From Schistosoma mansoni (Eukaryota > Platyhelminthes > Trematoda > Strigeidida > Schistosomatidae), in contig NC_031499.1 of the NCBI RefSeq assembly GCF_000237925.1, positions 1,638,533 through 1,702,532 on the forward strand: 64,000 nt of DNA, read 5' to 3'. Position 1 is the first letter of the stretch; the number at the start of each line of letters is the position of its first letter. Position numbers and translations under genes: made by a program. Below, in pieces: positions 33,963 to 45,227 of this stretch. The notes below the pieces were generated by a model that was not told the DNA's origin, did no database searches, and worked only from the letters and a program-made list of their open reading frames with translations.

Positions 33963-34134
33963 AAACAATTATCATTATAAGCAAAGATGGATAGTGGCTA
34001 GAAGTGGAATCCAGTTTGACGCGCGTTTCGTGCTATTTAGGATTCGTCAGCTGGATGTACCTGCATCTCAGAGTTGATATTCACTCTGGGATAATTCAAA
34101 CAAACAATACTAAGTGAATTTAAACAATTATCAT
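33963..34134. repeat. family A inverted composite with 13-bp target duplication
   Basis: The exact direct repeat AAACAATTATCAT (33963-33975, 34122-34134) surrounds only 146 bases. A minus-strand ribozyme half of family A (33976 to about 34090) is joined to 31 bases of the plus-strand end (attcaaacaaacaatactaa...). The ribozyme core is intact on the minus strand (CTGACGA, GAAAC, GTC), but stem II is weakened. Confidence 0.88.
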
Positions 34135-35159
34135 GGTTCATATTTCCCCTTTGTTTCCTATCAATCCAACATATCTATTTACTGAATGGTATTACAAAAT
34201 TGAATATAGATACATTTGACAGCTATTAAACACGAAACAAAAAAGGATTGAATAACGCATCTGGACTTGACATGATATGTTTTACTCAGTTAAGTGGTAA
34301 CATTGTGTGAATTATTAAATACCTTTCCATGAATAAATAATCGTTTACTTTTAAAAAATGATTCACCATCAAAGACAAGATACAGTTTTTTTTTCATTGT
34401 TCATCTAAATTCATGTGATTTGAATTGTCTTATATTAAGAATTTGATGTCATTGTAAGAACATAAGGAATTAATGAGCACTGAGTATCTGCTTCGTCCTA
34501 TTATCCATCCAAGATACGACTTTTTCCACGAAGCTTAGTTTTCTTAGATTTTAGTTTATGATTATCCAAAGCAGAATAAACCAGCATTCAGGTTCTTCCT
34601 GGTTCCAATAATCACCGAGTTTGATGCCAATTCATTGTGTAAAAAGGATGCACACAAAAACTACAAAATACGGCATATAAACTCAAAACCAGATATTCAT
34701 TATTGAGAAATGCTATCTCTGATTAACACATTTCTTTGAAATCTATTATGCTGGGCTCTGAATCAGTTACTGAGGATCAAATATCAAGATGATGAATATA
34801 TGTTAGACAGCTCTAATGATCCCTAATTAGTATCATTACGTTGTAATCAACATTAATTATATTTCAGATCTGATCTATTAAATTTAGGACATACTCAGTC
34901 AGTCATGACCATAAATTTACTTACACAAAATATATATGCGTGACATCAAAACGAACTAAAATTGATCATACAATAATGACGTCTTTTTGAGAAGATTAGT
35001 TGATGTGAATGTTGGATCTCAGATACATCACCAGCAAAATGGATTAAAAGGATTAAGTATTATCTTAAATTTATCATTCTAACGACATTCATTCACCAGC
35101 ATTTACAGTAAGTACCGTAATTTGTTCAAATGTTAAAAGCTCTTAAGTTGTTTCACAAT
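34135..35159. other. unassigned AT-rich DNA
   Basis: No supported feature. Confidence 0.4.
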
Positions 35160-36155
35160 TACAGTCAGTCAGTCACAACGTAGAACTTCGTACGTACGTA
35201 CATCTGTTCGAGTTGCCATACCAAATTAGCACAGAGATGAAGTTGTCGATTCAAATCCCATAGTGGTAGTAGTAAGAGTGTAAGCAGTGATAGAAAAGAT
35301 TAGGGTTTGAAGATGTTATTCGAGGAGTATGATACAGTTAAATAAATTTGGAAAGCGAAAAAAGATAGAGACATGAAGAATTCAGAAGATTAGGATTCGG
35401 CAGAACACAAAGAGTGGATGCACCTGCGCCATCACAAACGATTTTGAGCCATGTCATTCAAGGTCTCTAACCATCGATTGCGATCATCTCGCGAATCCCA
35501 ACCAGGTAGTCTACACCTACCAACATGGCTCAGTCTACTTGTCAATGACTTCATGGATTTGTGCCACGTTTTGGTCTGACCGCCCCTAGCTTTCTTTCAA
35601 CCTACTCCTACACCATAAAACATTGCACGTCGGGGCAGTCGGTGGTTGGGCATACGTAACACATGTCCCAGCCATCTCAACTGATGAAGTTTTACTACTT
35701 CATCAATCGATTTGCCATCCTTACCTAGTATCCGTTTCCTAACAATTGCATTACTTACCCGGTGGTCCCAGGATATAGGAGCAATGCTTCGAAGACACCT
35801 GTGATCGAATACTAGTAGCCTACGAGTATCCTATACTCATATCAGCCATGTTTCACTGCCATAAAATAAAACGGAACGAACTGCTGCGCAGTAAACCCGT
35901 CCTTTGGTTGCTAGACGAATATCTCGCCTACGCTATAAATGACGCAAGTTGGCGACAGCTAGGTGAGCCTTCTGTATCCGTGATGAGATTTCGTCACACA
36001 CCAGGCCACAAGGGCTGATGAGACTCCCAAGATAAGTGAAGTGGTCTACACGTTCAACTACTTCACTCCCTATCATTAGTTTAAATGCCAATGTAACCCA
36101 ATCCTGAAGTAACATTTTGCACTTTGAGGGGGAGAATCGCATCCCGAACAATTAC
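35160..36155 (-). pseudogene. non-LTR retrotransposon, reverse transcriptase C-terminus and 3' end
   Basis: On the minus strand the frame at 36151-35933 reads MRFSPSKCKMLLQDW, then MIGSEVVERVDHFTYLGSLI and EISSRIQKAHLAVANLRHL, the region downstream of the catalytic box in non-LTR reverse transcriptases. Pieces in other frames continue it: about 35880-35780 (W-less connection) and 35690-35620 with a segment that reads HQLRWLGHV in one frame and MPNHRLPRRAMF in the next. Stops and frameshifts are many. The 3' non-coding end (35410-35160) finishes in cgtacgtacgtacgaagttctac-like sequence and a gtgactgactgac tail. It is a different element from the RTE fragment at 596-1570. The same 3' end recurs in plus orientation at 59430-59690. 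Confidence 0.8.
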
Positions 36156-36753
36156 AGTCAGAAATATTAAAAAAAGTGTATCTTTTACGTAAGGCGTAAC
36201 CGAATTCCAACCTAACAACAAACGTATAGTTAACAAAATCCAAACAAAGCAGACATTTCAATTGATATACATTATTATCATGAAATAGATAGCATATTGT
36301 GTAAACCATAAGCTTTATACTATTCCAAGAGACAGTGTATAAGAGTTCTAGATATTAAAAAACAAGCTAAAACCTGAGGTAGTCAATATCGTTTTTCAAA
36401 ATTATGTCATTATTGATTGTTCAGTACAAATATTCATTTCATACACATAGTTTCCTTTATTACATTGAAAAGAGCAAGAACAAAGATTCTATCAGAATAG
36501 CATAAATTTATTTTACTTCGTTGGTTCTTGCCAGCTGCTTACAACCTGTGATATTTAAAATCACTATTACATAATAGGTTTAAATTATTTACATGAACGG
36601 GTTTAGTTGGAAGTTATATTAAAGACACATTAGTGTACTATAGCAAGGATGTAAATAAATTTAATAGACTGAATATTATAAATATATACCTCATGTAAAA
36701 GAAAATTCTGCAACATTGATTGTGACAACAGTTCAAAGGGCTAGAAACAGGTG
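36156..36753. other. unassigned AT-rich DNA
   Basis: Nothing recognised. Confidence 0.4.
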
Positions 36754-36843
36754 ATTACATAATGTCCGTCCAGTGCTTCCAGGTTTTCCCTGGTGGTCTA
36801 GCCTCAATTGACTCACGCTTTCAACTATGAAAATTACATAATG
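36754..36843 (+). repeat. minimal family B insertion (68 bp) with 11-bp target duplication
   Basis: The exact direct repeat ATTACATAATG (36754-36764, 36833-36843). The insert starts tccgtccagtgcttcc, only a few bases upstream of the ribozyme cleavage site, and runs to the tail ctatgaaa. It contains nothing of the tRNA head, which fits insertion of a molecule ending near the self-cleavage point or a strongly 5'-truncated copy. Confidence 0.85.
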
Positions 36844-37261
36844 AGCAAACACTGATAGGAATAAAATGAGTTTATCTTAGTCAATAAAATATGATTACTA
36901 ATCTGGAAGATAGTCGAAATAAAACTCAATGATGTAATAAATGAAAAAAAGAGTTAAAATAAAACGTTTAAGATGCAACGAAGGAATATTTGTCACCAAC
37001 GCAAGGAAAGATCAATCGTCATCTCCTTTTGAACACATAAGTCAGTTTTTGGACTCCTGATAGTAACAGTTTCAGCGAACTCTAGTCTTCTGAAGTTCAA
37101 TAAACCATTGCTATCAGGCGTCAAATGCATAAAAAGTTCATATTGTGTTTTATGAATATACATGTTATTATTTATGATTTATAATACTCAAAGTTTTATT
37201 TGACATAAAATTCAAATAAAAATCAAAACTCAGAAATTTCTAGTAATAAGAAATAGTAAAT
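36844..37261. other. unassigned DNA
   Basis: Nothing recognised. Confidence 0.4.
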
Positions 37262-37385
37262 TTAATTGGTGTTGTTTGCTTGAATCTTCCCATTGATGTT
37301 TAGGACTGCAATTGATCAGTCTCTTATCGGCATATGCGCATACTGTGCGTATTTCCTCGATATATCCTTAATGCACAAGCATTAT
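37262..37385 (-). repeat. family A fragment, minus orientation
   Basis: Begins ttggtgttgtttgcttgaat and runs to cacaagcattataaacaaaga, where the orientation switches. Inverted partner of the next unit. Confidence 0.85.
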
Positions 37386-37766
37386 AAACAAAGAGTGAAT
37401 ATCAATTCTGAGATGCAGGTACATCCAGCGGTCGAGTCCCAAATAGCGCGAAACGCGCGTCCTGAGTTCCACTTCTAGCTACTATCCATCTTTGTATGTA
37501 AAGCCTGGGGCCTATGGCAATATCAATGCAGTCCGTACAGGATGTACCTATGTCAACAAGTGAATGGTCAAATGTAGTCCTAAATAACAATGGGAAGATA
37601 CAAGTAAACAACACCAAGTGAATTTAAACTTCACCCCACTGCATAAGCAGGTGGCTATCAGAACTCAGTAGCTAAGTGGATAATGCGATGGAGTTTGAAG
37701 TGAAAGGTACTGGGTTTGAGTCCCAGAGTGGACATGAACTCTGAGATGCAGGTACGTCCAGCTGAA
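37386..37766 (+). repeat. family A unit with two ribozyme remnants
   Basis: First ribozyme at about 37425-37465 is broken (ccagcggtcgag in place of CTGACGA, GCGCGAAAC in stem II). It is followed by a whole unit with A box (tagctaagtggataatg) and B box (gggtttgagtcc), and the start of a second ribozyme cut at ccagctgaa. Again a permuted dimer. Confidence 0.85.
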
Positions 37767-37912
37767 TTTCATATTTTTTTTACTTTTCCCGAATAATGTA
37801 AGGAACTCAGAAATATTTTATTATGATGTTAGAGACGTTCTAATTGTTGTCAATCTACAGAAAAAATATATAATCACTCAACTCAAAAACTACACCTGTA
37901 GCTCTTTTAGAA

Positions 37913-37980
37913 TTACTGCCGGTCCCAATCCCGGGTAAAGTAGGAGGGTTGGGCATGGGGTAACAGGCGTAAGTAAGTAA
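37913..37980 (-). repeat. family D fragment joined to an RTE-like tail
   Basis: The reverse complement of the 8.3-kb family D core (ccggtcccaatcccgggtaa, gggttgggcatgggg), followed by taacaggcgtaagtaagtaag. That tail resembles the end of the RTE fragment at about 1548-1570. Confidence 0.55.
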
Positions 37981-38922
37981 GCACTGAACTCAAAACACCA
38001 TTGAAAACAAAAAATAATCAATGAAATTTCCAATTTCTTAGATCATATTTCACTCACATTTTATATTTTCCTCAGAACATTCTTTTAGAATACTTAGCAG
38101 TGTAATGATTACTAAAACAAAATCTCCAGAAATATATTCAGGTATATTTCAAAGAATCATCTGGTAGACTAAGAAGGTTTCGTTTAATAAGGTTCATAAA
38201 ACAGATTGTTCAGAATTTTGAATAATACTAAGTTTATGAGAAACAAAACCATTCATCAACTCAAGTATACAGTCAGCTAATTTATAATCATTGATTAGTA
38301 AAGGTAATATTGTTGCTTTTATGTATGATATAACACGTAACACAACAGGTAGTTTTCACACCAGTCACAGTCTATTTTCAGTGAAACTGCTACATTTGAT
38401 CGTTAGTTTACTTCACGAGTGACATCCAGTAATATTAAAAGATGATCAGAATTTATAGTAATGATAATATATCCCCTAATCTTTCTGGTCTTGTGTTATT
38501 TTGAATTAAACCACCCCATATTATCAGTCTGTTCATTAAGCATAAGTTTACGAAATAAAAACCTCCGTATAGAATTTGAAAATGTTGTATCCATGGTAAA
38601 TTGAAAAACATTTTCCCCCTTTATTTTATAAATATCATCACGAACTTTTCTTTCAAATAGCTTAATTTTAAATATTTTGACAAGTTATTAAGTAAATCAT
38701 TCAATGAATATCATTTTATCAGTTAGTCAAATAGTTTTAAAGAAGAGTTAAAATGTCATGTTGTTTTTTTTATAGTTTTTTTTTACTTAAAGAAAATTAC
38801 TTCTTTCTTAAACACTGGAAAGAAACACTCAACAAAGCAAGATACATTTTACAAACGTCCTAAATTTCAATTATTCAAGTCTGTGCTAATGTTCAATATA
38901 AATAATTGATAAGTAATCTAAC
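37981..38922. other. unassigned AT-rich DNA
   Basis: No supported feature. Confidence 0.4.
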
Positions 38923-39278
38923 TGAACGCTAGATTTGGTTCCTAAGCTCTTCTAGTAACCCCAAGCTAGATCTATACAGCAAAGTGAACACGAGAGAAAA
39001 GGCGAGGAATGTGGAAGAAACGCTATACTCCAAAGGTTCGTTTATGTACAGAAAATCTTGGGTTTTTATAGTATTTTAGATGGCCTCGGGTTTCCGGAAA
39101 ATTCCAGAATACTACTAAACATAGTAGTAGTATAGAAAATCATCCAATCAGAAACTCGAGAAGTGGCTTGTTACTTTCTAGATGTTACTGGCAAAACTTT
39201 TAATGAATGCTGATTGGATAACATGTTTCTCAGAGACTTTATAGAGGTTTTTCGAGGAGTTTTCAGGATCTTCCAACA
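38923..39278 (-). mobile_element. solo LTR-like promoter repeat (356 bp)
   Basis: On the minus strand it begins TGTTGGAAGATCCTG and ends CTAGCGTTCA. It contains a CCAAT segment (ttatccaatcagcattc) and a TATA box (actataaaaaccc) about 60-70 bp before a CT-rich stretch (ccttttctctcgtg). The sister copy at 43694-44062 begins and ends at the same points in unrelated flanks, which defines TG...CA termini. No 5-bp target duplication is visible (ctaac against ataat), so a recombined or rearranged LTR is possible. Confidence 0.65.
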
Positions 39279-40008
39279 ATAATGTTTTATGGTAGTTTTA
39301 GATTGTCCTATTTAAAAGAAGGTTATTTTGTAATCAAGTAAATTGTTAATTGAACACAGATTCATTGGTTATTTTCATTATGCAATATTCACTAACTTTT
39401 ATTCCAGTTTAGTAATTTAAATTTGTTACTTCAAAACAATAAAATCAAGTATGATTATTCGATACCCTCGAAATAGAATTACAGCTGATAGATTGCACAA
39501 AAGCATACAACATAGTCTTAAACTTTCATTACTTGTAGGATATATTATCCCCTATCCTCTTAAATATACTACCGATGCACTTGTTCTTCGGTTAATTACT
39601 ATAATCTAGATTTTGTCCTAATACCATATCCTTATGACTATTTTCGATTTTGGAAACATAATTTCTGCTTTTGATGAATAGAGGGAGTGATATAGATCGG
39701 TGATTAAATAACAAGTTGGTGTTGTTCAGATATTAAATAATAAATGTGCAGGTACACTATGGTAAAGCGATAGTATTTTATGTATATATAATGTTGAGCT
39801 GATTAAACATAATTAAAAGCGTGCATACAAACAATATGTTGTCCCACTTAACACAACTAATGTTTCTAATGCAATAGAAAGTAGTTGATTATCTTATTAA
39901 ATAAGATTCATTATTCAGATACAAATTTCAAAAGAAACCACTTAACCACAACTTCATTCGATAGAAAATATATAACTAACTCGAGAAGAATCCATTTATC
40001 GTACATAT
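39279..40008. other. unassigned AT-rich DNA
   Basis: Nothing recognised. Confidence 0.4.
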
Positions 40009-40190
40009 GGTGGTAGCTGATAGTGGAATCCAGGAGGCACGTTTCTTCCTAGTTTTGTTTCGCCTTCAAATATACCTGAGTGTATTCGCGTTTGAAACAA
40101 ACCGGACTAGATTCGAGACCCGAAGTGAATATCAAATCTAGGATACTGCCACATCCAGCCGATCAGTCCCAAATAACATAACATGCAGTT
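40009..40190. repeat. old, rearranged family A copy
   Basis: A minus-type ribozyme half (gatagtggaatccaggaggc at about 40018) is followed by plus-type remnants of the B box and ribozyme (gattcgagacccgaagtgaa; acatccagccgatcagtccc). Highly diverged. Confidence 0.6.
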
Positions 40191-40789
40191 ACAAGATCGA
40201 AATGTTTAATTTCAAAGTATTTCATGCCAAAATGATTTTGAACAGATATTGATAAACACTAAAACATTTATGCATGATAGTTATGTCCAAACTTCTCAGA
40301 ATACATTTTCAAATAACTTTGCTGTTTACGTTTGTATAGCTACCTTTTCTGTTCCATCATATAATGAGTAGACTTTTTGTTAAGTTTACATCACGATCTA
40401 CTTCAGCATTGCATGTGTGTGTATATGTATATGATCCAAAAGGTTTTCACCAATTTGACAAATTCATGAAATTTCCATACAAAAATGTCTTAACAAGTAT
40501 ATTATGTGTGATCAGATTGTTCGAAATGTATTGCGCTAATATCTTATCACATAATTCTGATAAACTTCGTCTTCTCATTGCATTATCGAAATTTATTAAA
40601 CGGACTAATTGTTTTAAATATAATTTACATTCTTAAACTGTGAAAACAATAACCAAATTTTTCCATGAATTTGTGAAATAGTATAGTTAATCATTGAATT
40701 TCTCAAACTACAACACTTGGAATGCTAATTGGTAAATACAAAAATTCTTAAACGTACCTATATCAAAGGTATCTCAGTGCAATACAAAC
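40191..40789. other. unassigned DNA with a weak open frame
   Basis: The open frame 40364-40636 (plus) has no motif that I recognise and no clear splice sites. I would not annotate it as a gene. Confidence 0.25.
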
Positions 40790-41047
40790 ATATTTGTAAT
40801 TTCAATAGTTGAGATCATGAGTTAATTGAAGTTAGACCACCATGGAAAACCTAGATGCACTGGATAGCCGTTTCGTCCTACTGTGGGACTCCTCGTGGAT
40901 GCGCACTGCTGAGGAGTCCCACAGTAGGTTGAAACGGCCATCTAATGCTTACAGGTTTTTCATGGTGGTCTAGTTTTAATTGACTCATGATCTCAACTAT
41001 TGGAACTACTATAATATCCACGAAAACCCGCTCTGATATTTGTAATT
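40790..41047. repeat. family B long-hairpin element with 12-bp target duplication
   Basis: The exact direct repeat ATATTTGTAATT (40790-40801, 41036-41047) bounds a 234-bp near-palindrome. The left arm is tail plus ribozyme 3' half on the minus strand, the right arm is ribozyme plus tail on the plus strand, and the switch is at about 40892. The arms are about 90 bases and remain roughly 85% complementary. The plus-strand ribozyme keeps CTGAGGA and GAAAC, but stem II is damaged (ggttgaaac) and the triplet is atc. A transcript would fold into a long double-stranded RNA. Confidence 0.9.
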
Positions 41048-42117
41048 CATTGTTGAAATACTGAGAATAAAAACGGGATTTTATTTGACGATAGTTTGCA
41101 TAAATTTTTCATTATGATTATTATGTTCAGAGGGATAAACAGTGCTACGTTTTTGTATTACACTTTTTTCCACCCAAATATATATTTGATACACAATCGT
41201 GAATGGTATACAATAGGCAACAATAAACCAAAAGTCTTGACTAAAACATTAATCATTTATTTAGAAAATATATCTTGATCAACATGCTATAGACTGTTTT
41301 TAGAGTACTGTAACCATCAAATGATAACATGATATTTTTACATTCAAAATGACCTATAAAAGTGTTTCAACGAACAGATTCAACCATCGAAAGTATTTAT
41401 TGTGAAAACTTACTATTATTTCTATTGAAACATTCTGTTTATGAGTATACATCTTAAAGGATGGATTCGCAAAATTCAACTTGATGAAAATAAAATAATC
41501 TTGCATGTCAATTTACATTACAACTAACACAACTCTTTAATACCTTCCTACAATTAAACCCAAATACTGAATTTTTAAATGTGTATCTACGTAACAGGAT
41601 TTTGGATAATAGCCTCTTGAATTCAAGCAGAGCATATAGGTCAAATAAAATATATAAGATGGTAAATAATGAATCAATTACAAAATAATGAAGTATAGCT
41701 AAACAAGGAGTTACAATATTGAAGTAAATTAATAAACTAAGCAGAACGGAATATTGTATGAAACTTCCAGGGAATTCCTATTGATATGTGGAACTATGCA
41801 TATTATCAGTTACTTAATTAAATAGATATTCTTTTCGCAGGCTGCTAAACTTAATAAGGAACGTAAGAGAAGATATATCTATTCGAAGAAAGGGTATAAT
41901 CTACTGATCACGAATTTCGAAATGCATCACTTTTTCTAGCTGGTTAGTAACATCTTTTTATTTAATATGCAACTGAACTAGACTCAATGAATTTCCTTAT
42001 TATATTCATCTCATTTAATAAATGAACATATTTCAATAATTTTATACTTTATATTGTTCATTTTACAGTATTACAAAGCTTCAGATCTTGTATACTAACA
42101 ATCTTTCATCATATTGC
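41048..42117. other. unassigned AT-rich DNA
   Basis: Nothing recognised. Confidence 0.4.
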
Positions 42118-42511
42118 AGACAAAGATGTATAGTGGCTAGCAGTGGAATCCAGGACGCGCGTCAAGTCTTATTTGGGACTTGTCACCTGGATGTACCTGC
42201 ATCTCAGAGTTGATGTTCACTCTGAGACTCGAAAACAGTACCGTTCGCTTTAAACGCCATCGCGTTATCCACTCAGCTACTGAGTCCTGATAGCCACTTG
42301 CTTGTGCAATGGGGTTAAGTTTAAATTCACTTGATATTGTTTGTTTGAATCTTTCCATTGATGTTTAGGACTGCAAGTGGTCAGTCTTTTATTTGCATAT
42401 GTGCATACTGTACGTATTGCCTCGATGTAGCCTTATTTCACAAGTATTGTAAGCAAAGATGTATAGTGGCTAGTAGTGGAATCTAGGACGCGCGTTTCGT
42501 CCTAATCAGAA
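42118..42511 (-). repeat. family A dimer, minus orientation
   Basis: One full unit (42118 to about 42451) with disabled ribozyme (GAAAC reads TTGAC on the minus strand), directly followed by the ribozyme half of the next unit (gatgtatagtggctagtagt, cgcgcgtttcgtcc), broken off at 42511. Head-to-tail dimer. Confidence 0.85.
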
Positions 42512-43010
42512 GATTATCATGATAGTTGCGAAATGTAATTTTTGTTTTGTAATATCTTCAACTCCATACTGAGCATAAAGTTATTCATCTGTAACTCAAA
42601 ATGGTTATTGGGTGCTTAACATCTGTACTGAGAAAATTGCTTATTAAAATGTACATTATTCAAACAAACAAAAAATAGAAAATTAAAGGATGTTATGCTT
42701 TACATTTTATGAATGTCAAATGTTTAATGTATATTTTAAAAAATAGTTGACTTATTTGTCGGTTAATATAATAAATATTCTGCAATAAATGTAGAAGGAA
42801 AGTGTTATAACTTGTGACGCAATGATACCACCAGTTAAAGAACAGTGATTTATCGACTTGATCAATGACGCATAAAACCAGTACGAGCAGTCTAGAGTAC
42901 TTATCGGTCCTGCTTCCTGCTTAGCCCTGCGTGTTAAGTCTACAACATCAATAACTGTCCCTGCCATATTAATCATGTATTTCAAACATACTGAGTTTAT
43001 ATATCAACAA
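42118..43010 (+). repeat. inverted-duplication copy 2 (partner 23668-24548)
   Basis: Plus-strand order: family A unit in minus orientation, second partial family A unit, about 290 bases of other sequence, then the first 200 bases of a solo LTR. The match with the 23.7-kb block ends at about 43008 inside the LTR, whereas this LTR continues to 43297. This copy is therefore the more complete one. Confidence 0.85.
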
Positions 43011-43302
43011 GACAGATCACATCGTACCATGAAATAGAAAATAACATGTGTACAAATTTAGTCAAAAGTGGCTGTGAATATGGGACATAGAAATCGGTAG
43101 ACTGAGACTGGGCATAACTCAAGAATGGTCAAACGTATAATAATAGTCTATGGATCAAAATAAAGCTTATAATAAGTGGAACATGAATATGAACAGTTTG
43201 GTTACTTAACAATTATACAATGGGAAATAAATGTATAGTGTTAGTCGCGAAATAGATTCCAACAGTTACCATTCATTATTCTTATCGGGATATAACAGAA
43301 AG
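42798..43302 (+). mobile_element. solo LTR (495 bp) with 5-bp target duplication
   Basis: The element 42803-43297 begins TGTTATAACTTGTG and ends CGGGATATAACA, between exact GAAAG repeats (42798-42802, 43298-43302). It shares length class, termini and internal segments (cgagcag, tcaataac, aactcaagaat, caaaataaagct) with the solo LTR at 13940-14368. The different target duplication shows an independent insertion. Confidence 0.92.
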
Positions 43303-43693
43303 AATTAAATAAGAATACGTGATAGTAGATCGTCAAAAATGAAATATGATTTATTACTAATTCCATATAAGTAATATATTTCTACTCAACAAAACTAACA
43401 TTGTTTTTAGTGATAAAAATAATAAGGAAATATAATAACATAGTGCTGAATTAAGTAGTACATTTCACCTGTACGTTTTTTTTTCTCTTTGATATCTATC
43501 CAAAGGACATCTTTAAATACCGAAATGTGTATAAATCATTACCTAATTAATTACATGATTATTTTGTCAATATTTGATGTGAACTTAGAAAGAAAGTAAA
43601 ATTATTATTGATGTCATTCGGTAGCTCTGTATCAAACAGAAAGAAAAGACCTATTTTATTATATCTGGATAACAAGTAAGTAAAATAAAGTTT

Positions 43694-44062
43694 TGTTGGG
43701 GCGATCCTGAAAATTACTCGCAATAGACATGACAAGCTCAGGAAACATTAAGAAGCAACTTATCCAATCAGCGTTTGATTAGAAGTTTTGCTAGAAATAT
43801 CACGAAAATGAAAAGTCACATGAAGAGGTTCTGATTTACTGATTGCTACACTGCTACTTTGTTTAGTAATATTCTAGAATTTTCAGGAAAACCCAAGGAG
43901 TTCTAATATACTATAAAAACCCTATATTTTCTAAACATAAATGAACCTTTGGAGTAAAACGCTTCCTGCATATTTTGTGCCTTTTCTCTCGTGGTCAAGT
44001 CGCTGTGTGTAGTTCTAGCTTGGAGGTTACGAGAGAAGTTCAGGATCCGAGTATAGCGTTCA
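43694..44062 (+). mobile_element. solo LTR-like promoter repeat (369 bp)
   Basis: Begins TGTTGGGGCGATCCTG and ends TATAGCGTTCA. CCAAT (ttatccaatcagcg) and TATA (actataaaaaccc) boxes are in the same places as in the 38.9-kb copy. A 5-bp target duplication is not visible (agttt against aacag). Confidence 0.65.
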
Positions 44063-44599
44063 AACAGCAAGATATATCAAATTTCTCTCATCCTTCTCAG
44101 AAAAATAGTAATTTTTATGTACTTCTGTGTCGACAAATAATGTATAGTCTCTGTTTGGATTTCCAAGATTCTGTGTTTGAAAAAAGGATATGTTTTATAC
44201 TTTGTTTTTTTGAGTAGATTTTTTAATATTACTATATTTATTCTAAAAGTCCTTATTGACAGTTGTTACTTAGTCAAGAACTTTTCCATCATTTCCCAGT
44301 ATCATTCACATACTTATCAGATTAATTGAAAGTAAATGTTGAAATGATAATGAATAAACTCATTGTAAGTTATACCTACAAATCAGCTTCAGTTAGATAT
44401 ACATTACTGTCACCTAAAAAATTAGCTTTTTATGAAGTTTTTGGTGGTCCGAGATCTGAATCCATTTCGATCGTTTCTGATTTCTATCAAGATATACATG
44501 TCACCGATTCTCATATATAATCATTTACTTAACTCGTGTTAACGAATAATGGAATTAAAATAAGTCAAAAATGAGAATAGGTTTTGAATATGTATATTT
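44063..44599. other. unassigned DNA with a weak open frame
   Basis: The open frame 44326-44520 (plus) has a more varied amino-acid content than its surroundings and follows a possible acceptor (attgaaag). No family is recognised, and it may be part of an unseen exon. Confidence 0.25.
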
Positions 44600-44894
44600 T
44601 GTACAGTCATTGATACGAGCAGACGATCAAAGGAACAAAGTGAAACGAGATAAAGGCATATGAGTCAACTCGATTTAATCAAGTGTTAATCAATATTTAT
44701 AGTCAGATAAAAATACGTTACAGATATGTGATGAGTAAGATAAGAAGTGCAAACATATACGCTCATATAAAGTAGTCAAAGTTGATAAGCAAATAATTAA
44801 CAAGGTCAAAATGTAACCCCACCAGAATCAATGAGTTGGATTTTCCAGAAGCTAGAATAGGCTATCTCGGCTCTACATAGGACCAACCATTACA
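44600..44894 (-). repeat. diverged LTR relative of 32216-32650
   Basis: On the minus strand it starts TGTAATGGTTGG and shares about 250 alignable bases with the right LTR at 32.2 kb. It seems to lack the 3' part (from the poly-A signal on). No target duplication was found. Confidence 0.65.
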
Positions 44895-45227
44895 AAGTAA
44901 TAAAATAAAATAAGAAGTGAAAGAATTGACGATTTGAAACACTCATCTGTAAAATCATGTTCAAAGAATTGAATTTAACTTTATATGATTTATATTTCTG
45001 TAATCTGATCGTACTATTTTCTTTTACTATGATAATAATAATCTGCTTTGTCAATTTTAATAATATTAGGAATATAATTACTTTATTTTATTGATAACCC
45101 AACGATACTTAGATGGTAATTTAACAATCAAAGGATCAAAATGAAAAAGTAAAAAGTATCAATAATTCTCTTTAAACTCTTTTAATTTAGATAAACATAT
45201 ATTTACATCTAAGAATAAGTAGTTTAT

